64,000 nucleotides of DNA from NCBI RefSeq assembly GCF_036689865.1, contig NZ_JBAHUQ010000003.1, forward strand, positions 124,001-188,000. Direction: 5' to 3'. This document shows positions 42,552 through 50,763 of the stretch, piece after piece (position 1 is the first letter of the stretch; every line of letters starts with the position of its first letter). The notes under the pieces are model-generated. The model was not told the origin of the DNA. It worked only from the letters and a program-made list of their open reading frames with translations, and did not search any database. Both the position numbers and the translations under genes were made by a program. Source of the stretch: Magnetococcus sp. PR-3. GTDB lineage: Bacteria > Pseudomonadota > Magnetococcia > Magnetococcales > Magnetococcaceae.

Positions 42552-42935
42552 ATGTCTGAAACAACCCCACCGACCAAAAGTCAATCCAATGCCATTGCAG
42601 CGCGCAATGTGGCGATCTCTCTGCTGCTGTTGCTGCTCATTGTCTGGGCCCAGTATGTCCTGTGGTTTGGTGGACAGGGCATCGTGGCATGGCGTCACAC
42701 CACCCAGCAACTGGCCGCGACCAATAAAGAGATTGAAAAGGTCTCCGCCCGCATAGAAAAACGTAAGCGGGAAATAATCATGGTAAAAAAAGAGACAACC
42801 ATCTTAGAAGAAGTGGCCCGCCGTAACCTTGGTTTGGTCTATCCTGATGAGATAATCTTTGTCTTTCCCGACAGTTCCAAAGATCCTTCAAAAAAAAACA
42901 AGGTAGAGGAAAAAGCTCCCTTGCAATCCCAGTAA
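42552..42935 (+). CDS. ftsB: Cell division protein FtsB (septum formation initiator family)
   Basis: 127-residue bitopic protein: cytoplasmic Ser/Thr-rich N-terminus, one membrane helix (about 20-37, VAISLLLLLLIVWAQYVLW), then a coiled coil (about 48-80) and the LGLVYPDEIIFVF segment typical of FtsB/DivIC. FtsB joins FtsL and FtsQ in the divisome and activates FtsWI. The C-terminus is Lys-rich. No enolase gene precedes it, unlike in many proteobacteria. It ends at a terminator. Confidence 0.87.
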   Translation: MSETTPPTKSQSNAIAARNVAISLLLLLLIVWAQYVLWFGGQGIVAWRHTTQQLAATNKEIEKVSARIEKRKREIIMVKKETTILEEVARRNLGLVYPDEIIFVFPDSSKDPSKKNKVEEKAPLQSQ

Positions 42936-42982
42936 AAAGGGTTATAGTAGCAGATTATTCACCGTGGAATACCGGAGAGTAC

Positions 42983-43009
42983 AAAAAGTCGGCTTAGCCG
43001 ACTTTTTTT
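42983..43009 (+). terminator. ftsB terminator
   Basis: A perfect 11-bp stem (42983-42993 with 42997-43007), 3-nt loop and a T-run. Separates ftsB from the rimP-nusA operon. Confidence 0.9.
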
Positions 43010-43119
43010 GTTATTTGCGCCAGACAAAGAGCCTGAAACCCTTATGGGTAAACGCTTTTTTGGCCATTAAAGAGCAATCGTGGTCTTGACGACCCACTAG
43101 CCCAAACCGATCGCCGCTT

Positions 43120-43608
43120 ATGTCCGACGTAGCACAAAGGGTTGAAGAGCTGGCCATGCAGGCCGCCAAGACCGAAGACTGTGAAGTGGTTGAGGTAATC
43201 TACCGCCGTGAAGGTGGTGGTTATGTGGTACGGGTTGCTGCCGATAAACTGCCTGATGATCAAGGCCAAGAGCGTCGCATCTCATTAGATGAGTGCGGGC
43301 GTATCAGCCGTCAGATCTCTAGTCTGCTGGATGTCCATGATGTCATCCCTAATGCATACAATTTGGAGGTCTCATCACCAGGTATTGAACGGCCATTGAA
43401 TAAGGAGGGGGATTTTACCCGCTTCGCTGGCAAGCTGGTTGAGGTTAAAACCTTCCAACCTATGGAGACCGAACAGGGTTCACGTAAGAGATTTCGTGGC
43501 ACCTTAGTCGGACTACAAGAGGGTATGGTCGTGGTAACCGAAGCCGATGGCGAAGTAAGTATACCCTGGGAGCAAGTCGCGAAGGCCAATCTGACCTTCG
43601 ACTTTTGA
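43120..43608 (+). CDS. rimP: Ribosome maturation factor RimP
   Basis: Assists 30S subunit maturation. 162 residues: N-terminal alpha/beta domain (CEVVEVIYRREGGGYVVRVA), ISLDECGRISRQISSLLD and YNLEVSSPGIERPL, the signature of the family, then a C-terminal SH3-like barrel (FRGTLVGLQEGMVVV). It is the first gene of the rimP-nusA-infB operon, with nusA 19 bp downstream. Confidence 0.96.
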   Translation: MSDVAQRVEELAMQAAKTEDCEVVEVIYRREGGGYVVRVAADKLPDDQGQERRISLDECGRISRQISSLLDVHDVIPNAYNLEVSSPGIERPLNKEGDFTRFAGKLVEVKTFQPMETEQGSRKRFRGTLVGLQEGMVVVTEADGEVSIPWEQVAKANLTFDF

Positions 43609-43627
43609 AACGTGGAACGTACCGGCA

Positions 43628-45148
43628 ATGACAGTTGAAATCTTACAGGTAGCCGATCAAGTCGCACGGGAAAAAGGTATCGATCGCATGGTTGTGATCG
43701 AAGCCATGGAAAGTGCCATTCAGACCGCCTCCCGGAAAAAATATGGGGCCAACAAAAACATTCAGGCCCGTTTTGATCCCAAGTCCGGCGAATTTCAACT
43801 GAACCAGTTGCGTGAAGTCGTGGATCCTGATCAAGACGAAGAGATGCTCTTCGATGAGGATGTACACATCACCCTGGAAAAAGCACTGACCATGAACCCC
43901 GAAGCTGCTTTGGGAGATTTCATCGCCGAGCAGCTTCCGCCCATCGAATTTGGCCGTATCGCCGCACAAACCGCCAAACAGGTCATTGTGCAGAAGGTAC
44001 GTGATGCCGAGCGTGAGCGCATCTACGAAGAGTACTCCGATCGCCAAGGTGAGATGGTTAATGGCCTCGTTAAACGTGTTGAGCGCAACAACATCCACGT
44101 TGACCTGGGACGTACCTCCGCCTTTTTGCCCCACGAAGAGCAGCTCCCCCGTGAGCATTATCGTGCCGGCGACCGTATTCGTGCTTACATCAAGGAAGTA
44201 CGCGAAGTAACCCGCGGCCCACAGATCATCCTCTCCCGCACCCATCCACAAATGGTACTGCGTTTGTTTGAGATGGAGGTCCCTGAGATCTATGACGGTA
44301 TTGTCGAGATCAAGGCTGTGGCGCGTGATGCTGGTCACCGTAGTAAAATCGCCGTTCGTTCCAACGACCCCCATGTGGATCCTGTCGGTGCCTGTGTTGG
44401 CATGCGTGGCTCCCGTGTTCAAGGGGTTGTGACCGAACTTCAGGGTGAGCGTATCGATATCATCGATTGGTCTCCAGACCCTGCCGTCTTTGTCTGCAAC
44501 GCCCTTGCCCCCGCTGAGGTGGTTAAAGTGGTAGTGGATGAAGAGGACAAGAATATTAAGGTTGTTGTGGATGAAGCAGCCCTCTCCCTGGCCATTGGCC
44601 GCCGTGGACAAAATGTCCGTCTGGCATCGGAGTTAACCGGCTGGCGTATCGACATCATTACCGAACAGGAAGAGCGCAGCTTGCGTGAAGAGATGTTCGG
44701 TGAACTGCAACAGACCTTTATGAAAGATCTGGACCTGGGCGAAGAGGTTGCTGCTGTTTTGGTTCAAGAGGGCTTCACCTCTTCTGAAGAGGTGGCTTAT
44801 GTGCCTCTCAATGAGCTGGCCGGTATTGATGGGTTTGATGAAGAGATCGCCCAAGAGTTGCGTAACCGTGCTCGGGATACCCTGTTGCAACAAGCCCTGC
44901 AGACCGAAGAACGTAAAGCGGAGCTGCATATTGATGAGCGTCTGGCACAAATGGATATGCTCACCGATGATGCCTTGATTGCACTGGCTGAGAAGAATGT
45001 GAACACCCTGGATGATCTGGCCGATCTGGCAACTGATGAGCTGGTCGAAATGTTCGACGGTGATTTGGCAACAGAAGACGCCGAAACCTTGATTCTGGGA
45101 GCCCGCCGTGCGGCAGGATGGTTCGATGACGAGGAAGAAACCTCGTAA
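43628..45148 (+). CDS. nusA: Transcription termination/antitermination factor NusA
   Basis: 506 residues. Order: N-terminal RNAP-binding domain (1-130), S1 domain (about 135-200, NGLVKRVERNNIHVDLGRT), KH1/KH2 (VDPVGACVGMRGSRVQGVV; LAIGRRGQNVRLASELTGW), then two C-terminal acidic repeats (DLGEEVAAVLVQEGFTSSEEV; LIALAEKNVNTLDDLADLAT) as in gamma- and alphaproteobacterial NusA. It modulates pausing, termination and rRNA antitermination. The 3' end overlaps the ylxR start by 23 bp. Confidence 0.98.
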   Translation: MTVEILQVADQVAREKGIDRMVVIEAMESAIQTASRKKYGANKNIQARFDPKSGEFQLNQLREVVDPDQDEEMLFDEDVHITLEKALTMNPEAALGDFIAEQLPPIEFGRIAAQTAKQVIVQKVRDAERERIYEEYSDRQGEMVNGLVKRVERNNIHVDLGRTSAFLPHEEQLPREHYRAGDRIRAYIKEVREVTRGPQIILSRTHPQMVLRLFEMEVPEIYDGIVEIKAVARDAGHRSKIAVRSNDPHVDPVGACVGMRGSRVQGVVTELQGERIDIIDWSPDPAVFVCNALAPAEVVKVVVDEEDKNIKVVVDEAALSLAIGRRGQNVRLASELTGWRIDIITEQEERSLREEMFGELQQTFMKDLDLGEEVAAVLVQEGFTSSEEVAYVPLNELAGIDGFDEEIAQELRNRARDTLLQQALQTEERKAELHIDERLAQMDMLTDDALIALAEKNVNTLDDLADLATDELVEMFDGDLATEDAETLILGARRAAGWFDDEEETS

Positions 45149-45824
45149 CCATCGGGGCAAGGAACCAGTTTTAACCGGTGATGGTGAGCTACAAGGCAAC
45201 CATCGTACCTGTATGGTGACCCGCCGTAGTGCGGATCCAGCCCTGTTACTTCGGTTTGTCGCCGATCCAACAGGAATGCTGACAGAGGATCTCTCTGGCC
45301 GTCTACCGGGAAGAGGCGTGCATGTCATGCCGGAACCACAAACGGTCAAGCAACTGCTTAAACGCCGTGGTGCGTTAGGCAAGTTGGCAAAGGTTACCAT
45401 ACAGAGCCCAGATGCAGAGATGCTGGTGGCACGCATTGGCCGAGGGTTAGAACGGCGTTTATGCGACGCACTGGGGTTAGGTCTTCGAGCAGGCGGCCTG
45501 ATACTGGGTTTACGAGAGTTAGAAGAGTCAGTGGCACGTGGTGAACGGCCGTTGATTTTAATGGCCGCGGATACCGCAGCCAATAGTCGGGAAAAAGTGT
45601 TGCGTTTGGCGCAACGCCCTGCACGTGAAGGCGGCAAAGCCTTAACTTGTTGGGAAGTCATGGACCGGGACCGCATAGGTTTAGCTTGTGGCAAAGGACC
45701 GGTCGCGGTAGCAGGTGTGTTGGGTTCAGGCGTAAGGAAACGCGTCGCCCAGGATGCCTGGCGCTGGCTTGCATGGGCAGGTCACATACCGCAAATGGAA
45801 GAACAAACGGACGAGTTGGAGTAG
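45126..45824 (+). CDS. ylxR: YlxR (DUF448) RNA-binding protein with C-terminal L7Ae-like domain
   Basis: 232 residues: basic N-terminus (TRKKPRNHRGKEP), YlxR domain with RTCMVTRRSADPALLLRFV and LPGRGVHVMPE, then an L7Ae/ribosomal-type domain (RRLCDALGLGLRAGGLILGL, LILMAADTAANSR). The two-domain form is common in alphaproteobacteria. ATG 45126 lies inside the nusA end, preceded by AGGATGG. The YlxR domain binds RNA or nucleoid in reported cases; its position in the nusA-infB operon is conserved widely. It ends 4 bp before the infB start. Confidence 0.88.
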   Translation: MTRKKPRNHRGKEPVLTGDGELQGNHRTCMVTRRSADPALLLRFVADPTGMLTEDLSGRLPGRGVHVMPEPQTVKQLLKRRGALGKLAKVTIQSPDAEMLVARIGRGLERRLCDALGLGLRAGGLILGLRELEESVARGERPLILMAADTAANSREKVLRLAQRPAREGGKALTCWEVMDRDRIGLACGKGPVAVAGVLGSGVRKRVAQDAWRWLAWAGHIPQMEEQTDELE

Positions 45825-45831
45825 TATCTTG
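45818..45831 (+). promoter_or_regulatory. Ribosome-binding site that sets a TTG start for infB
   Basis: GGAG at 45818-45821 is followed by 7 nt and TTG at 45829. No ATG or GTG in the infB frame lies at a suitable distance; the next upstream in-frame ATG (45754) is deep inside ylxR and lacks such a site. The N-terminal sequence from TTG ([12 protein letters not shown], then [11 protein letters not shown]) fits the usual start of alphaproteobacterial-type IF2. Confidence 0.7.
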
Positions 45832-48702
45832 AGCGACAATAAAACCAGCGAAGGCGACAATAAACTGCAGCTAAAAGCGCCACGCCGTATCGTGCTCAAG
45901 AAGACGGTGGAAGGCAGCTCCATTAAGCAAAACTTCGCCCACGGGCGGAGCAAAAGCGTTGCAGTTGAAGTACGCCGCAAAAAAACCTTTCTGAAACCTG
46001 GTGCCAAAGACGGTACTCTCCTGAAAGATCAGGAGAAGCCTGATGAGGTTGAGGAGAAGAAGGATAACGCAAAGTCCGGCAAGCGTGGCCAGGACGAGCG
46101 TCATATTCTTCGCCCCTTGACCCCTGAAGAGATTGAGGCCAAGCAGAAAGAACTGGACGCGAAACGTCTGGCCGATGAGGCAGAGGCCAAGCGTATAGCC
46201 GAAGAGGAAGCTGCCCAACGTAAGATCGAAGAGGCAGAGGCCAAGCGTGTAGCCGAAGAAGAGGCTGCCCAACGTAAGGCTGAAGAGGCAGAGGCCAAGC
46301 GTGTAGCCGAAGAAGAGGCTAAACGTAAAGCTGAAGAGGCAGCTGTTACGGCTAAACAAGCGGCTGTTGAGGAGACTCCAGTGGCAGAAAAGCCTGCTGC
46401 AGAAGCCCCAGCCCCGACGAAGGAAAAGGCACCTGCTGTTGCTAAGGTCGCAGCAGATACCGACAAAAAAGCTTCGAAAAAAGCCGAGAAGCCTGCCAAG
46501 ACTGAAGCAAAGGCTAACAAGCCTGCTGCTGAAACCGCCCCAGTTGCCAAAGAATCAGCACCCGCTGAAGAAGAAATGGTCGAAGAGAAACCTAAGAAAA
46601 AGCTCTCTAAAGCTCAACGCGAAGAGATGGCGCGCCGTAAGACCGAAGATCTGGTCAGCAAGCGGTTGAACCAGCTTGAAGAGTTGCGCGAGCAAAAGCG
46701 TATTCAGGACGCCCGTAAAGAGGCCGAAGCGGCGCAAGCTAAAAAAGAGAAGCCTGCGGCTGCGGTGGTACCTGGTCGTACCCCCCGTGAGGCTCCGGCC
46801 AATGAAAACTACGGTGGTGGACGTCGTAAGAACAAAAAATACCAGGATAATGAGGACCGTCTGCAGCAACCACGCGGCAAAGGCCGTCGTCGTAAGCAGC
46901 AGCGTGCGGAGCCACAACCGCCCCCAGCACCTGTTTTCCGCGAGGTCATTGTACCAGAGACCATTACCGTGGGTGAGCTGGCCAACCGTATGGCGGTTAA
47001 ATCCTCCGAGGTCATTAAACTGCTGTTTGCTCAGGGCATGATGGTCACCATCAACCAAACCCTGGATCAAGATACCGCGGTTCTGGTTGTAGAGGAGCTG
47101 GGTCATACACCCAAGTCCATCTCTGAAGCGGCTGCCATTGAGGCTGAACTGAGTGCAGGTGAAGATGCTGCAGATGATCTGATCACACGTCCACCGGTCA
47201 TTACCGTTATGGGTCACGTTGACCACGGTAAAACCTCCTTGTTGGATGCGATCCGTTCAACGGATGTCACCTCCCGTGAGCACGGTGGTATTACCCAGCA
47301 TATTGGTGCCTACCAGGTACAGCTGGCCAGTGGTGACAAGATCACCTTCCTGGATACCCCTGGACACTCCGCCTTTACCGCCATGCGGGCACGTGGTGCA
47401 CATGTGACCGATATTGTGGTGCTGGTTGTGGCTGCGGATGATGGTGTGATGCCTCAGACCATTGAAGCGATCAACCACGCTAAATCGGCTAAGGTGCCGA
47501 TTGTGGTTGCTGTGAACAAGATCGATAAGCCAGACGCCAACCCTGACCGGGTTATGCAGCAGCTTTCCGAGCATGAACTGATCCCTGAGGATTGGGGTGG
47601 AGATACCATCTTCGTTCCCGTCTCCGCCAAAAGTGGACAGGGCATTGATACCTTAGAAGAGATGCTGTTGTTGCAGGCCGAAGTACTTAACCTGCAAGGC
47701 AACCCTGATAAGAAACGTGCACGGGGTACCATTATCGAAGCCAACTTGGATCGTGGACGTGGTGCGGTAGCGACCTGTCTGGTGCAAAACGGAACCCTGC
47801 GTGTGGGTGACATCTGTGTTGTTGGTAACGAGTGGTGTCGTGTTCGTGCCATGAACAATGATCGTGGTAAGCAGCTGAATGAAGCACCGCCATCTATGCC
47901 TGTTGAGTTGATCGGTCTCTCCGGTGTTCCGCATGCCGGTGATGAGCTGGTTGCGGTGAACGATGAACGTCGGGCCCGTGAGATTGCTGAGTTCCGTCAC
48001 CAGAAGGATAAAGAGGCCGTACAGGCCAAACAGCAGCCTGCCACCAAGCTTGAAGATATGTTCGAGCATATCGAACAGGGCGAAGTGGAAGAGTTGAATG
48101 TGGTGTTGAAAGCCGACGTTCAGGGCTCTGTGGAAGCGGTGGCTGATGCCCTGCGCAAGATCAAGCATGAGCAGATTGAGGTTCGTGTTATCCATACCGG
48201 TGTGGGTGGTATTAACGAATCCGACGTCATGCTGGCCGTCGCCTCTGGTGCGATCACGGTTGGCTTTAACGTACGGGCCGATGCCAAAGCACGGGATCTG
48301 GCCAAACGTGAACAGATGGACCTGCGCTTCTATAATGTAATCTACGATCTGGTGGATGATATCAAACTGGCCCTAGAAGGTCGTTTGGCACCCACCGTCG
48401 AAGAAAAAGTACTTGGACATGCTCAGGTTCGTGAAGTATTCCGCATCTCCAAAATTGGTAATGTCTGCGGCTGTTTGGTGACGGATGGTACCATTCAGCG
48501 CAATGCCAATCTGCGTGTCTTACGTCAAAACGTGGTCATCTATGAAGGCCCTGTTTCGGCACTGAAGCGCTTTAAGGATGATGTGAAAGAGGTTCGTGAG
48601 GGCTTTGAGTGCGGTATCAGCATCGAGAAATACAACGATGTGAAGGTTGATGACGTGCTGGAGTGCTTCATTGAAGAGGAAGTGAAACAGACCCTTTCTT
48701 AA
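45829..48702 (+). CDS. infB: Translation initiation factor IF-2
   Basis: Delivers fMet-tRNA to the ribosome and promotes subunit joining. 957 residues from the TTG start. N-terminal region: [14 protein letters not shown], then a long Ala/Glu/Lys-rich segment (about 85-330) with three 18-residue repeats, a second IF2_N-like helix ([20 protein letters not shown]), G domain (GHVDHGKTS at about 462-470, [15 protein letters not shown]), and C-domains ending [20 protein letters not shown]. The N-terminal length is at the long end for the family. A strong terminator follows. Confidence 0.97.
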   Translation: MSDNKTSEGDNKLQLKAPRRIVLKKTVEGSSIKQNFAHGRSKSVAVEVRRKKTFLKPGAKDGTLLKDQEKPDEVEEKKDNAKSGKRGQDERHILRPLTPEEIEAKQKELDAKRLADEAEAKRIAEEEAAQRKIEEAEAKRVAEEEAAQRKAEEAEAKRVAEEEAKRKAEEAAVTAKQAAVEETPVAEKPAAEAPAPTKEKAPAVAKVAADTDKKASKKAEKPAKTEAKANKPAAETAPVAKESAPAEEEMVEEKPKKKLSKAQREEMARRKTEDLVSKRLNQLEELREQKRIQDARKEAEAAQAKKEKPAAAVVPGRTPREAPANENYGGGRRKNKKYQDNEDRLQQPRGKGRRRKQQRAEPQPPPAPVFREVIVPETITVGELANRMAVKSSEVIKLLFAQGMMVTINQTLDQDTAVLVVEELGHTPKSISEAAAIEAELSAGEDAADDLITRPPVITVMGHVDHGKTSLLDAIRSTDVTSREHGGITQHIGAYQVQLASGDKITFLDTPGHSAFTAMRARGAHVTDIVVLVVAADDGVMPQTIEAINHAKSAKVPIVVAVNKIDKPDANPDRVMQQLSEHELIPEDWGGDTIFVPVSAKSGQGIDTLEEMLLLQAEVLNLQGNPDKKRARGTIIEANLDRGRGAVATCLVQNGTLRVGDICVVGNEWCRVRAMNNDRGKQLNEAPPSMPVELIGLSGVPHAGDELVAVNDERRAREIAEFRHQKDKEAVQAKQQPATKLEDMFEHIEQGEVEELNVVLKADVQGSVEAVADALRKIKHEQIEVRVIHTGVGGINESDVMLAVASGAITVGFNVRADAKARDLAKREQMDLRFYNVIYDLVDDIKLALEGRLAPTVEEKVLGHAQVREVFRISKIGNVCGCLVTDGTIQRNANLRVLRQNVVIYEGPVSALKRFKDDVKEVREGFECGISIEKYNDVKVDDVLECFIEEEVKQTLS
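46177..46335 (+). repeat. 54-bp tandem repeats in infB
   Basis: Units start at 46177, 46231 and 46285, each encoding variants of [18 protein letters not shown]; the third is slightly shorter. They form a highly charged helix in the IF-2 N-terminal region. Confidence 0.85.
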
Positions 48703-48720
48703 GTGGTTCTGAAATCATTC

Positions 48721-48753
48721 AGCCCCACCGGCTTTAAGCCCGTGGGGCTTTTT
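48721..48753 (+). terminator. Terminator-like hairpin between infB and ylxP
   Basis: Stem 48721-48728 with 48742-48749, extended after one C-C mismatch by GGCTT/AAGCC, followed by five T. It would reduce read-through from infB into ylxP-rbfA-truB, which otherwise look like the same operon. Confidence 0.8.
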
Positions 48754-48770
48754 CCGTACTTAAGCCTGCT

Positions 48771-49057
48771 ATGTTGATTGCTATTTTGGAAGCACAGTTA
48801 GACCTACCTGGTGTTCACTCCCTCAAACAAAAGCGGGGATTGATCAAAGGGCTGTTGCAGCGCATCCATAAAAAAATCAGGCCGCCGTTGCGGAAGTTGA
48901 TCATCAGGATCATTGGCAGAGTGCATCCATTGGGTGTGCGCTGGTGGGTAATGAGGCCGCGGCTTTACAACGTCGCATGCAGAAAATACTCGACGCCATC
49001 GAACTGGATAGTTCCGGTGTGGTGTTGGTTGATTATCAGGTGGATATTATCTCATGA
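48771..49057 (+). pseudogene. ylxP: ylxP (DUF503) interrupted by a frameshift at a run of seven A
   Basis: The first frame from ATG 48771 encodes a typical DUF503 start (LEAQLDLPGVHSLKQKRGLI, then KGLLQRIHKK). At the A7 run 48870-48876 it loses resemblance, while the -1 frame continues the family perfectly: AAVAEVDHQDHWQSASIGCA, then LQRRMQKILDA and a final VVLVDYQVDIIS ending with TGA at 49055-49057. Adding one A, or one -1 slip, restores a protein of about 95 residues. The restored stop overlaps the rbfA ATG (ATGA at 49054), the original coupling. Cause: mutation, sequencing error or recoding. The protein is a ribosome-associated factor of the nusA-infB operon. Confidence 0.85.
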
Positions 49058-49425
49058 CGATCCGAACCGAGCGTGTTGGTAACGCCATCCGCAAGGAGAT
49101 CGCAAGTATGCTAACCCGAGGAGAGATCAAAGATCCTCGCTTGGGTGGCTTTGTGAACATTCAGGAAGTACGGGTTAGCCCTGACCTCTCTTACGCCAAA
49201 GTCTTCTATACCATCTTTGGTGAGGATGATCCCGCTGGTGTGGCCGATGCCTGGCAACGCGCCACCGGTTTTCTGCGCAATACCTTAGCCAAACGCCTAA
49301 AGTTACGCCGTACGCCAGACCTGACCTTTGAGTTGGATAAGGTTGCGGAACATGGCAAACGGATTGACGCGTTGTTGCATGGCTTGGATATTCCTCCTGC
49401 AGACGATGAAGACGGGTCCAACTAA
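49054..49425 (+). CDS. rbfA: 30S ribosome-binding factor A
   Basis: 123-residue KH-like cold-shock protein that helps 16S 5' end maturation. It has RVGNAIRKEIASMLTRGEIKDPRLG near the N-terminus, then VSPDLSYAKVFYTIFG, RNTLAKRLKLRRTPDLTFELD, the full family signature. It has a 4-bp overlap with the restored ylxP stop and lies 2 bp from truB. Confidence 0.96.
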   Translation: MTIRTERVGNAIRKEIASMLTRGEIKDPRLGGFVNIQEVRVSPDLSYAKVFYTIFGEDDPAGVADAWQRATGFLRNTLAKRLKLRRTPDLTFELDKVAEHGKRIDALLHGLDIPPADDEDGSN

Positions 49426-49427
49426 AG

Positions 49428-50390
49428 ATGGGACGTCGAAGAAAACGAAAAGGCCTACCTATTCACGGCTGGCTGGCGATCCATAAAGAACCCGGATTAA
49501 GCTCCAGTCAAATTGTCGAACGGGTAATCCGCACCACCAAAGCCAACAAAGCTGGTCATGGGGGTACACTGGACCCCTTTTCTGAAGGGCTACTACCCAT
49601 TGCCCTGGGTGAAGCGACAAAAACCAGTGGCATGGTGTTAAATGGGGATAAAAGTTACCGTTGTTGGCTTAAGTTTGGTCAAGAGACTGACAGCGGTGAT
49701 TTAACGGGTGAGATCGTGCACGAGGGGGGGAGCATACCTTCTCAAGCAGATTTAGAGGCGGTTTTACCACGTTTTGTGGGGGAGATTGAACAGATTCCCC
49801 CCGCTTTCTCTGCCCTGCGGGTAGATGGAGAGCGTGCCTATAAAAAGGCAAGACGTGGAGAAGAGGTGCAACTGGCTGCCCGTTGTGTTAAAATTGACCG
49901 TTTGGAACTTGTTGGATTTGAAGAAGATACAGCCATTCTAGATGTAGCATGTGGCAAGGGTACTTACATCCGCTCCTTAGGAGTGGATATCGCCCGTGCA
50001 CTCGGTAGCCTGGGCCATTTAACCCGGTTGCTACGTACCGGCACTATGGGCTTTGGCCTAAATGATGCTGTTACATTGGATCAATTGCGTGAAACCTGTA
50101 GTGAAGGTAGGCTACAGGAGATTTTATACCCTGTTGACCGGGTGCTGGACGACATCCCGGCTCTACGGATGACAGGGAACGCCTGGTACCACCTGCGCCA
50201 AGGCCAGGAGGTCGAGGTGGAAGATGCAACAACCCCAGCGGGGATGGTGCGTTTGCAGGATCCTGAAGGGCGGTTTGGCCTTTTGGGGGAGATATCGGCA
50301 ACAGCCGATCTGCAAGGCCAACGACGGATTAAACCCACACGGCTTTTCCATCTTGATAAACCACCAGGCAGTGACCAAACGGCCCAATGA
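49428..50390 (+). CDS. truB: tRNA pseudouridine-55 synthase TruB
   Basis: 320 residues. Makes pseudouridine 55 in the T-loop of tRNAs. Catalytic motif GHGGTLDPFSEGLLP with Asp49; other markers are IHKEPGLSSSQIV, RCWLKFGQETDSGDLTGEI, IPPAFSALRVDGERAYKKAR and CGKGTYIRSLGVDIA. C-terminal PUA-like region. It follows rbfA with a 2-bp gap and precedes rpsO by 28 bp. Confidence 0.96.
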   Translation: MGRRRKRKGLPIHGWLAIHKEPGLSSSQIVERVIRTTKANKAGHGGTLDPFSEGLLPIALGEATKTSGMVLNGDKSYRCWLKFGQETDSGDLTGEIVHEGGSIPSQADLEAVLPRFVGEIEQIPPAFSALRVDGERAYKKARRGEEVQLAARCVKIDRLELVGFEEDTAILDVACGKGTYIRSLGVDIARALGSLGHLTRLLRTGTMGFGLNDAVTLDQLRETCSEGRLQEILYPVDRVLDDIPALRMTGNAWYHLRQGQEVEVEDATTPAGMVRLQDPEGRFGLLGEISATADLQGQRRIKPTRLFHLDKPPGSDQTAQ

Positions 50391-50418
50391 TGGGCCATTA
50401 ACTATCAAGGAGTGAACG

Positions 50419-50688
50419 ATGTCGATTACTGCCGAGCGCAAACAAGAGCTGATCGCTGAGTACGCCACTAAAGAGGGTGACACCGGTTCCCCCGAAGTTC
50501 AGGTGGCTCTACTAACCGAGCGCATCAACAACCTGACCGACCACCTGCGTGGTCACAACAAAGATCACCACAGCCGTCGTGGTCTGCTGAAGATGGTTGG
50601 CCTGCGTCGCCGTCTGCTCTCCTACGTACAAAAAGAAGATCGTTCCCGCTATCAGGAGCTGATCAAGCGTCTGAAGCTGCGTAAGTAA
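50419..50688 (+). CDS. rpsO: 30S ribosomal protein S15
   Basis: 89 residues, normal length. Typical sequence: [55 protein letters not shown]. Binds the central domain of 16S rRNA early in 30S assembly. AAGGAG stands before the ATG. In many bacteria S15 represses its own mRNA through a leader structure; none was resolved here. Confidence 0.98.
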   Translation: MSITAERKQELIAEYATKEGDTGSPEVQVALLTERINNLTDHLRGHNKDHHSRRGLLKMVGLRRRLLSYVQKEDRSRYQELIKRLKLRK

Positions 50689-50697
50689 TCTCGCCTT

Positions 50698-50725
50698 TGC
50701 CGGGTTGTGGAGACACAACCCGGCA
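50698..50725 (+). promoter_or_regulatory. Perfect 12-bp hairpin with GAGA tetraloop in the rpsO-pnp intergenic region
   Basis: TGCCGGGTTGTG (50698-50709), GNRA-type loop GAGA, CACAACCCGGCA (50714-50725). No T-tract follows, so it is not a simple terminator. In E. coli a stem in the same location is cut by RNase III and mediates autocontrol of pnp by PNPase; this is a likely counterpart. Confidence 0.75.
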
Positions 50726-50763
50726 ATACGTCTCTACCCCCCCGTATAATCGGAAGGTTCTGT

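Noticed and set aside
42978-43119. Metabolite riboswitch upstream of rimP, or others upstream of metH and pyrR
   Set aside because: No cobalamin, SAM or PyrR-type leader signature was found in the available upstream sequence; the metH leader lies outside the window.
43643-44611. Long antisense open frame of 322 codons opposite nusA
   Set aside because: It mirrors nusA, has no ribosome-binding site and no recognisable domain; a by-product of codon bias on the real strand. The same holds for 44633-45694 and 52057-52887 opposite nusA/ylxR and pnp.
48870-48876. Classical programmed -1 slippery heptamer in ylxP
   Set aside because: In the zero frame the A-run is read AAA-AAA-A after CAT, so it does not match X-XXY-YYZ spacing, and no clear downstream pseudoknot was seen. 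Recoding is left open but not claimed.
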